Source of the DNA: Desmodus rotundus
Taxonomy: Eukaryota > Chordata > Mammalia > Chiroptera > Phyllostomidae
Assembly (NCBI RefSeq): GCF_022682495.2
Contig: NC_071390.1
Span: 173,005,220 to 173,069,219, forward strand
Direction: 5' to 3'
Length of the DNA: 64,000 nt
Under the pieces are notes generated by a model that was not told the origin of the DNA, did no database searches, and worked only from the letters and a program-made list of their open reading frames with translations. The position numbers and the translations under genes are program-made. This document shows positions 56,891 through 64,000 of the stretch, piece after piece (positions within the stretch are counted from its first letter, which is position 1; every line of letters begins with the position of its first letter).

Positions 56891-57624
56891 GATTCCCATG
56901 TCTGTCATCTCTCCACTGAGCCCCGTTTTGTGGAGCTGCCTGGACGTCTCTGGGCCTCTGTTCAGTGTTGCCTGGACTTGGTTGAGATCCTCTCCATTGA
57001 GGGACCCAGTCAGCTGTGTCCATGACTATGGCCCTGTATTTGGGCTTCAGCAACCTTGGTTCCCATAGACCTTGAGGACCTAAGACTATGACTTGGAAGG
57101 AATCCTGGGGAGAGTGGAATGGGACTAGGCAGCAGTAGATCAGGCACCCAGATGAAGAACAAGGATGGGCAGCAGAAGGGCAAGGCCAGGGCTTCCTGGG
57201 CCACACAGAGGAGCTGTGATGTGTGGTGGTTTCGCCGGCTTCTCTGAATGAGTCTTCCTGCAGAGTGTATTCGAGAGGGAGCACGTCCCTGGGCTGTGCC
57301 GCTGCCTTGGCGCAATCAGGCCAATCTGTGAGAGAGACAGTAACATTGAAGTGGGGGAGATGGAACCCTCAGTTTGGGGAGGTTGAATGGGAGAAGGCAC
57401 AGGCCATGAGTGCAGTCAGCAGCCAGTCACTGGCCTTCTTTGCTCCTCTTCCCTCTGGTAGATGGATGGGATCAGGGTAAAGAAGTACGTGAGTCACACC
57501 TCACACTCTGACAAATCCATGTGTCCAGTGGAGAGTGAGGTTCTGTCATACCAAATCCATCACACAACTGGTGCTCCTGAAAATAAATACATTTTCCAGA
57601 ATCAAAGACTAAGGTGTAACCAAC

Positions 57625-58075
57625 TGTACTGGCTTGAGGAGTATGTCCCCCTGCACCCTACCCTACCACTCTCCCCCCAAAAAAGACTGGAATCTTAGAA
57701 TGTGACCTTATTTGGAAATAGGGTCTTTGCAGATGTCATTAGTTAAGGCCATACTGGATTAGCGTGAGTTCAAGTCCATTGTTCGGTGTCTTCCTGCAAA
57801 GAGAAAATGGAGACAGAGACAGATGCAGATAGAGAGAATGCCCTGTGATTGGAGGATGCAGCTACAAGCCAAGGGATGGCAAGGATTGTCAGCAACCCCT
57901 GGGAGCCAAGAGAGAAGCAAGGAGCAGATTCCTCCTCACACTCTTCAGGAGGAACCAACTCTGAGGACACCTTGATTTCAGACTTCAGACCCCAGAACTG
58001 TGGGAGAAGAAGTGTCTATTGCTTTAAAGCACCACTGTGTGGCAATTTGCTACAGCAGCCACAGGAAATGAATAC
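57625..58075 (+). mobile_element. MLT1-like LTR (ancient endogenous retroviral LTR)
   Basis: 'atgtgaccttatttggaaat', 'agggtctttgcagatgtcat', 'gcagctacaagccaagggat', 'caccttgatttcagacttca' and 'gctacagcagccacaggaaa' follow the MaLR LTR. A 158-codon open frame across it is incidental. Confidence 0.85.
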
Positions 58076-58179
58076 ACTCACCTCTTTAACAGCGAGGACC
58101 TGTCAAATTCCATACTCAGGCCAGGTAGCATTATCAGGCATTGAGTGCCAGCCCCTCCTTTGTACCTACTGCATCCTTC

Positions 58180-58325
58180 ACCTCCCATCCACTGCAGTAG
58201 GCTACGTCCTTCTTGGTCTCTCCACCTCCACTCTGACTTCTCGTGGGCAGGGATCCAGGTTTAATTCATTGCTGCATCTCCAGCTCCTGGGACAAACATT
58301 AGATGTTGAAAGAATGAATGAATAA
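58180..58325 (+). repeat. LINE-2 3' end
   Basis: 'tctcgtgggcagggatccag', 'aattcattgctgcatctcca' and a GAATGAATGAATA end are the L2 terminus. Confidence 0.75.
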
Positions 58326-58394
58326 AACCAGATACTTCTTGGCTAAAGCAGTTTCCAAAGACTCAGAAACCCCAAGCCACCCACCATTTTCTGT

Positions 58395-58760
58395 TTTCAT
58401 TCTATTGATGTTATTAAGTGCCTATTCTGTGCCAGGAACTACACTAGGAGTTGGGAACACAGCAACAAACATAAAAGGTCAATGTGTCTGCTTTCCATCC
58501 AGGGCTTATTATCTGGAGGAGAGGCTGGAGACAGGGACAGGATAAACCAGCAAACAAGTGCACGGGTGTGTTCTTCGTGCAGGTAGCTTTGGACAGCAAT
58601 AAGCGCTCAGAAGAAAATCAAAGAAAATAATGGGCAGACTCACCAGAGTTTCTTCATTTAGCTGGGAAAGGCTACTCTCCAGGAGGTGCCATTTGGACTG
58701 AGGATTCAATATGCTACTGCAGCCTAAATAATGAGGAGGATTCCAGTCTTAGAAGATCCA
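58395..58760 (-). repeat. LINE-2 3' region
   Basis: 'tattaagtgcctattctgtg', 'ccaggaactacactaggagt', 'cagggcttattatctggagg' and 'ccatttggactgaggattca' are the reversed L2 3' region. It faces the L2 ending at 58325, so the two 3' ends converge. Confidence 0.8.
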
Positions 58761-58764
58761 GGGG

Positions 58765-59385
58765 CAAGCCCTTCATGAGGAAGAAACGGCAGATACCAAG
58801 CCTCGGAAGCAGGAGTTAACGTGGGGTGTTTGGGGAAGACAGAGAGCTGGTGAGCAAGGTGGAGGGGCGGAGAGGTAGGGGTCTAGGTCCTGAGACAAAT
58901 GGGTTGCCTTCTTCTTTGTCCGAAGCTGGAAGACTTCCATTTCAGAAAAGAGTGACTGATGTGTTTCTGGGGTAAGGAATGTTGTTTAAAATGAAAGTCA
59001 CATTTGATGTTTATGGCTGGCAAGGGGGAGACCCAAGGATGATCAAATCCTGCGTATGGAATGGGGCTAGGTTTTTGCCAAAGCTGAAAAGAGGAGACGC
59101 CAGACCTCACATTTTCTCCTCGTGAGATCACGGGTGTGAGTGGCCAGCCGTGGAGGCTGCCCGCCCGCCCTCCCTGGTGCGGCTCATGCCTGGCCTTGTT
59201 TTGTGGACAGCTTCATTTTCTTTGTGTTCTAGCAAAGGGCAAGGCAAGACCTGACTTGTGGGGACCACATTCTGGTGTTTTTAGCCGTGTGCCACTGGTA
59301 CACACTTTTCTGCCATTCTGTGTCCTGCCCTTGGTGGCAGAGATGTGAGACGTGGCCTCTTGTTACGCAGTTGTTTTGTTTGTCC
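58765..59385. other. No recognised feature
   Basis: No recognised repeat or gene. Confidence 0.4.
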
Positions 59386-59389
59386 TTGG

Positions 59390-59690
59390 TTTTTGCGTTT
59401 TCATTAAATCATAGATGTTCCTAATTGCCTCCATGTGGCCAAAATACTCCTTGATTGGAATTCTGTGGAACAGAGAGTTTGCTTTATTAAATAGCGTTTC
59501 TTGAGGGATTTGAGTGGTCTTCTGTTTCCTCCCCTCTGCCTCCATTTTTTTGAGTTTTTAATTTGTTGCACTGTATAATCACTTGCTTCTGTGCTGGAAT
59601 TGCTCTCCAAGCTTCTACAATCATGTATTATAATTCCCTTTATTACCGCGGAATCATTTTGAGCCTTCAGTCGAGATGACTAGACAAGAA
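59390..59690. promoter_or_regulatory. Repeat-free AT-rich island, candidate conserved element
   Basis: No repeat recognised over 300 bp. It contains 'gttttcattaaatcatagat', 'cttgattggaattctgtgga', 'ttaatttgttgcactgtata' and 'catgtattataattcccttt'. TAAT and ATTGG words are frequent. Function is inference. Confidence 0.3.
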
Positions 59691-59789
59691 TCAGATTACA
59701 CAGAATCGGTATCTATTCTGCATGGCGCCCTGCTCCTGCAGCCAGCAGTTGCCCTTGCTCGCTGACTTGTTTGTGGTTTGGGGACGAAC

Positions 59790-59945
59790 GAAATTATAAA
59801 TAATCAGCACCTGATCTTGTTTCAGCCTCACGGCACCCTGGGGCACATAGGTGTTAGTGACCCACATTTTAATTCCACAGAAAGGTAAAATGAATTGGCA
59901 AAGGTCATCCATGCGTCAGAGGTGCAATGCCAAGCTCCTGGAAAT
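59790..59945 (-). repeat. MIR SINE, diverged
   Basis: 'ttcagcctcacggcaccctg', 'attttaattccacagaaagg' and 'atgaattggcaaaggtcatc' are reversed MIR landmarks. Confidence 0.7.
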
Positions 59946-60177
59946 CCAAAGCCATCTCTCTCTCCCCTCTAGTGTGATTTTCCAAGCTGTAAGTGTATGG
60001 GGGAAATGCTGCTTCTGAGACGCTGGAACAAAACAAACTGCATCTAGTGAAATGTTTTAGTGAGTCCCTTGCAGCATTCTATGGATAATTAATGCCTCTT
60101 TTTCACCTGGAGTAAAAGAATTCTACTTGTACTTACTATGGAGAATGGTAACATCCTAGGGCTTAGGCCTACACCAC

Positions 60178-60645
60178 TGTACTAGTCATGGTTTTCTAGA
60201 GAGACAGAACCGGTAGGGATATATGAATATAATAAAGAGATTTATTATAAGGAATCGGCTCATGCAGTTATAGAGGCAGATAAGTACCAAGATATGAAGG
60301 GTGACCTAGCAAACCAGAGACCCTGGTGAACTAGTTCAGTAACTCTAGTCCAAGTCCAAAGGCCTGAGAGCCAGGAGAGCCAACGCTGTAGGTTCCCGTT
60401 TGAGGGCAGGGGAAGACTGAGGGCCCAGCTCAGGCGGGCAGAGTTCCCTTGCGCTCAGCCTTCTTGTTCCGTTCTGTTGATTGGATGCAGCTCACCCACC
60501 CGAGGGAGCACAGCCTGCTTTGCTCAGCCCACCAATTTAAACGTCAAACTCATCCAGAGCCCACAGACACTCAACAATGTTTCCCCAAATATCTGGGCAC
60601 TGCTGGCCCGGCCCAGCTGACACATAAAACTAACCATCACAAGGG
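60178..60645 (-). mobile_element. Ancient LTR-type repeat
   Basis: 'agtcatggttttctagagag', 'gagatttattataaggaatc', 'ggctcatgcagttatagagg', 'gtccaagtccaaaggcctga', 'gttgattggatgcagctcac', 'atatctgggcactgctggcc' and 'cagctgacacataaaactaa' follow a common LTR-like repeat read in reverse. The class (MaLR or ERVL) was not resolved. Confidence 0.7.
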
Positions 60646-60679
60646 CCTATATTTGAGTTTTGCCTTTGTCATTCACTAG

Positions 60680-60865
60680 TGTAGTGGCCTTGGTGAAGTT
60701 ACCTAACCTCTCCAAGTCTTACTTTCTTTATCTGTAAATTGGGGACAGTACCATCTATCTCATAGGAATGTTGCAGGAATTAAACGAGATAGTTTTGTAA
60801 AGGACTTAGGCACAACCTGGCCCAGAGAAAATGTTCAGTAAGTGTTATTTGTTTTGTTACTATTA
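60680..60865 (+). repeat. MIR SINE
   Basis: 'tggccttggtgaagttacct', 'ctttctttatctgtaaattg' and 'taggcacaacctggcccaga' followed by 'gttcagtaagtgttattt' follow MIR order. Confidence 0.85.
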
Positions 60866-61059
60866 CCTCACTGTTGCAATAATCACAATAAGTTAGGGAC
60901 ATATAGGCAGTGTTTTGTATAGATGTAGGTATAGGTATAAAATTTGCAAATTTTGAGCCTAAACTTAAAAAAAATTATGTGGCTAATGACATTTTTATTC
61001 AAAATAGAAGTATAGCCACTGGAAGTTAGAAGATCCTTATGTAGTTTATGATTTTGCAA

Positions 61060-61180
61060 TTTGCCTCCTGGGTAACTTTCAGCAAACTGTTCACCCTCTC
61101 TGAGCCTCGGTTTCCTCACAGGCGGAACTCCTGTGCTGTTAAGGCCACTGGCTTAGTGTAAGGATCAAATAAAGTGCTGT
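61060..61180 (+). repeat. MIR fragment
   Basis: 'tctctgagcctcggtttcct', then 'gtaaggatcaaataaagtgc', approximates the MIR core and 3' part. Confidence 0.65.
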
Positions 61181-61184
61181 GGGT

Positions 61185-61860
61185 GACATTCCCAGGCATG
61201 CAGCCACCCCTCCAGAGGACATTGACTTGGTTGGGGAGGGTGCTGCTTAGAACCAAGTGCTCCGCAGGTACTGGCATTCCAAGTTAGCAGGGCGGGGCTA
61301 CTGCTGCTAGTGGTGGGGCGATGGGGTTCGGGGGCTGGGAGGGCTGCAGAGGGAAGCTCCTGCTGGTGTTGACTAGTGGAAATTCTCTGGCCCACAAACT
61401 GGGGAGAAAGGTTTCACAGGTGGAGGAATTGCAGAGACATTATGGTCTTATATGGAGGTAGTATATTGTCACCAGGTGGGTGGGGGTGTTGTTTGATGAC
61501 CCTCTATGGTGACAGTTGATTGTTTTAGCACACATTCCCAAGACAGGACTGACAGGTCATATACAAATGTAAGGCCTTCAAGTATTTAAGCAAGGAGCCC
61601 TCTTTGACATTGATTTTCAAGTGGAAATATTTGCCCCCGATGAAGACTACCAAGAGAGGATATAAAGGCCAGGGGTGCAGAGGAGCCAGCAGCCAGGTGG
61701 TACAATAGAAGCAGGAATGCAGGGCGCTGGGAACAGAGGCAGTGCTGGCCTGGGGGCGGGGCAGGGGGTGGGAGGCAGCGTGGAGACAAGGAGCTCTGCT
61801 AGGAAAGCTAAACCAGTGCTGATTCCACCCGGGCATCGGAAAGCTTCCGAGAGATGGGGA
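61185..61860. other. No recognised feature
   Basis: G-rich on the plus strand at 61740-61790; no repeat or gene recognised. Confidence 0.4.
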
Positions 61861-61864
61861 AGAA

Positions 61865-62543
61865 ATGAATGAATATAGAGGACCAACTAATGGTTGCCGG
61901 GGGGAAGGGGAGTGAGGGGATGATGGAACGGTGAAGGGGAATAAGCCATATGAACTTTCAGTCATAAATGAACAGGGGGATGTAATATATAGGAAAACCG
62001 ACAACGATATAATAACTTTGAATGGTGACAGAGGGTGACCAGATTTACTGTGGCCATCACACTGTAAGGTATATAAATGCTGAATTGCTATGTTGTACAC
62101 GGGAAACTAATATTGTACATCAACTAATACTTTAAAACAAACAAACAAGTAGCAAATGTCTGTTTAAGAAAAAGAAGATCAAAAAAAGGAACAGTAAAAA
62201 TGACAGCAAACTCACAGTTATTAACGGCCACACATAAAACAAAAACGAGAGCAAACTAGGCAAACAACTAGAACATGAGGGTTGTCATTAAGGGAGTGGG
62301 AGGGGGAGAGGGGGGGAAAGGTACAGAGAATAAGTAGCATAGATGGTAGGTGGAAAATAGACAGGGGGAGGGTAAAAATAGTGTAGGAAATGTAGAAGCC
62401 AAAGAACTTATAAGTATGACCTATGGACATGAACTATAGGGGGGGAATGTGGGAGGGAGGGGGGTGGGCAGGATGGAGTGGAGTGGGGGGGAAATGGGAC
62501 AACTGTAATAGCATAATCAATAAATATATTTAAAAAAAAAAAA
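61865..62543 (+). mobile_element. LINE-1 3' untranslated region with poly(A)
   Basis: 'gaccaactaatggttgccgg', 'gccatcacactgtaaggtat', 'gctgaattgctatgttgtac' and 'acgggaaactaatattgtac' are L1 3' landmarks. A second, G-rich section ends in 'gcataatcaataaatatatt' and about 12 A residues at 62532-62543. A 191-codon minus-strand open frame here is only the antisense of this region. No ORF2 protein sequence was recognised. Confidence 0.8.
62439..62497 (+). repeat. G-run cluster in the L1 3' end
   Basis: At least six runs of three or more G residues occur within about 60 bp, a possible G-quadruplex-forming sequence. G-rich polypurine tracts are a known property of L1 3' untranslated regions. Confidence 0.7.
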
Positions 62544-62594
62544 GAAGAGTGCCCCCCACATAGATTGTGAAGATTGCGCCGTGTTCCCTGCACC

Positions 62595-62755
62595 GTTCTA
62601 AGTGGGATGCTCATGGTACTTCACTGGGTCCTCAGAACAAACCCGTGACGTGGTTACTGTTAGCGTCTGCATCTTCAGTTTCCTAGATGAGCAAACCAAG
62701 GTGAAGGAATTCACCCAACGCCCCACAGCTACTTGGGAGTGGGAGGTACTTGGCC
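62595..62755 (-). repeat. MIR SINE, diverged
   Basis: 'cttcactgggtcctcagaac', 'ttcagtttcctagatgagca', 'aaccaaggtgaaggaattca' and 'cgccccacagctacttggg' are reversed MIR landmarks. Confidence 0.7.
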
Positions 62756-62779
62756 TTGTCATAGAAGGCCCTTGGAACC

Positions 62780-63660
62780 TAGGGGGCACTAAATTGATCG
62801 TGACATTTCCCTGCTTACGACCCTTCCATGAGGTCTCTGTGGCTTGTGAGACAAGATCTCACACCTTCCTCTCTGGATCCTCTCTGCCTCCCTCTCCTGG
62901 CTTCCAGCACCGGTTCAGATGACCTCCTTCCGGGTCCTTAGATGCATCACGATCTTTCAACCTCCAGGCTGGGGCGCTTGCTGTTTTCTCACCTCAATGA
63001 AACAAGCCCTCTCTTAAGGACAGGTATACTGGATGCTGGTTTGATGTGAGCTGCCCATGGGTGGGGCTGGGACCAGCCCCATGTACCCCTCTGCCTCCTG
63101 TGCCTGTCCAGGCTCCTTTGAGATCTCTGTGTGGCTCTCTTTCTCCCATCCTTCAGTTTTTTTCTCTAAACCAGGGGTGCTCAATCTGGAGAACATTCAT
63201 CAGTATCTGGAGGCAGCTTTGGTGCTATTATTGACAGCTAGTGGGTATGGGTGGGGGAGGCTGCCGGACACTCTCCAGGACATAGGACAGCTCCTCCCAG
63301 CAAAGCTCTATCTGTCCGTCCTCAGGTGCCAGTATGGCTGAGGCTGAGAGACCCTGCTCCAAAGAGACACTCCCAGCAAGGCTGTCTCTAGTCACCCTAT
63401 GTAAAATGCCACTGTCCCTTCCCCACACCCCCATACTTTATGTCCCATGTCCTGCTTTATAGTCATTCTCCTGTGCACCTGTCATTCTTGATAAGTGATA
63501 TGTTTCACTTCCTAATCTTGGTTATTGTTTGTCATCCGCTTGTATATGAGCTGTGTGAGGATAGGGATTTGTGTCCCTTCTGCTTTATTGATAGTACTTA
63601 TAACAGTTCTAGCACATAGTAGATGCTCGATGAGTACTTTTTGCATCTGTGAATGAACAC
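62780..63660 (+). repeat. LINE-2 3' region interrupted by a MER20-like element
   Basis: Left part (62780-63171): 'cttacgacccttccatgagg' and 'acctccaggctggggcgctt'. Right part (63365-63660): 'agtcaccctatgtaaaatgc', 'tccttgctttat'-like 'gtcctgctttatagtcattc', 'gtgaggatagggatttgtgt' and 'tagcacatagtagatgctcg'. Removing 63172-63356 leaves one L2 copy in order. Confidence 0.75.
63172..63356 (+). mobile_element. MER20-like hAT-Charlie MITE
   Basis: Start 'caggggtgctcaatctggag', internal 'gctattattgacagctagtg', 'aggacataggacagctcctc' and end 'gaggctgagagaccctg' match MER20. Imperfect 8-bp duplication: ctctaaac (63164-63171) and ctccaaag (63357-63364). MER20 is a eutherian element whose copies have been reported as regulatory elements in endometrial cells. 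Nothing here shows activity of this copy. Confidence 0.85.
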
Positions 63661-63694
63661 AGAGTTCTAGGTAACCACCACGAATCCATTAGAG

Positions 63695-63805
63695 CGGCCA
63701 CTTGGGTTGAAATCCATTTGCCATCCACTTAAGATGTACTTGCTTAAGGTCACCCAGCACAGAAGTACCAAGCTCAGAATTAGAGCCCAGTTTCTCGCCT
63801 CCCAC
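63695..63805 (-). repeat. MIR fragment
   Basis: 'tgcttaaggtcacccagcac' and 'ctcagaattagagcccagtt' are the reversed MIR core. Confidence 0.75.
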
Positions 63806-64000
63806 GGAGATGGGAGGGGAAATGTGAAAACCCTGCGGGACCACACATTGGAGTGGCAGGCAAGCTCTGCATTCCCAAAGCTCTGTTTTGCCCTGCAAGC
63901 TGTGATCTTAGGTTGACAAGGAAGCAAACTGAATAGCCCAACGCAGAGATGCTCAGATGCAAATTAGCCCGAATCACATACAACTGTGGCTTTGAGGTCG

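Noticed and set aside
57849..58325. 158-codon open frame on the plus strand
   Set aside because: It runs through an MLT1-like LTR and a LINE-2 end, so it is a by-product of repeats.
61525..62100. 191-codon open frame on the minus strand
   Set aside because: Its upstream half is the antisense of an L1 3' untranslated region. The rest is pyrimidine-rich sequence without motifs.

Overview
The window looks like mammalian nuclear DNA, most likely from a bat (Chiroptera). Four tRNA-derived SINEs have the VES layout. They begin or end with a 'ggccctg' or 'gccctgacc' tRNA-like head, followed by a 'tgaatgcttacac'-type middle, a (CT)n stretch and a short A-rich tail. The rest is ordinary mammalian repeat debris: L1 ends, many MIR and L2 fragments, MLT1-like LTRs, a MER20-like hAT MITE, a second hAT MITE of a bat-like type and mariner-like TA-flanked MITEs. 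All repeat names come from recognising consensus patterns by eye; no library search was run, so subfamilies are approximate.

I find no protein-coding gene, tRNA, rRNA, CRISPR array or bacterial-type operon. The open frames are short, and most lie inside repeats. The only protein-like match is the carboxy-terminal end of LINE-1 ORF2 on the minus strand near 28.5-28.83 kb, which is a broken, 5'-truncated copy. One other open frame (25606-25971, minus) is unusually long for AT-rich DNA but is not recognised. The sequence is best read as intergenic or deep intronic DNA.

Layout. 0-6.2 kb: an unusual block with two mariner-like MITEs, a 95-bp-period tandem repeat, a 51-bp direct repeat pair and three copies (one inverted) of an unidentified short sequence. 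6.7-13 kb: LTR-like, MIR, L1 and L2 fragments. 13-16 kb: an L2 relic, then a repeat-poor stretch with a SOX-OCT-type composite motif at 15.8 kb. 17-28.8 kb: dense repeats, with a VES SINE inserted in a MIR, a hAT MITE with target duplication, two minus-strand VES copies and a young-looking L1 with a perfect 14-bp target duplication. 30-33 kb: repeat-poor DNA, the best candidate for conserved regulatory sequence. 33-46 kb: MIR, L2, an MLT1-like LTR, a VES copy, a palindromic MITE and a GC-rich 8-bp minisatellite. 46-64 kb: MIR, L2 and LTR fragments, repeat-poor islands near 47.2, 48.9 and 59.5 kb, a G-rich L1 3' end at 61.9-62.5 kb, and a MER20-like element inserted into an L2.

The biology visible here is transposon history plus possible distal regulatory elements. 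Nothing in the window supports an operon-like or defence-type system.
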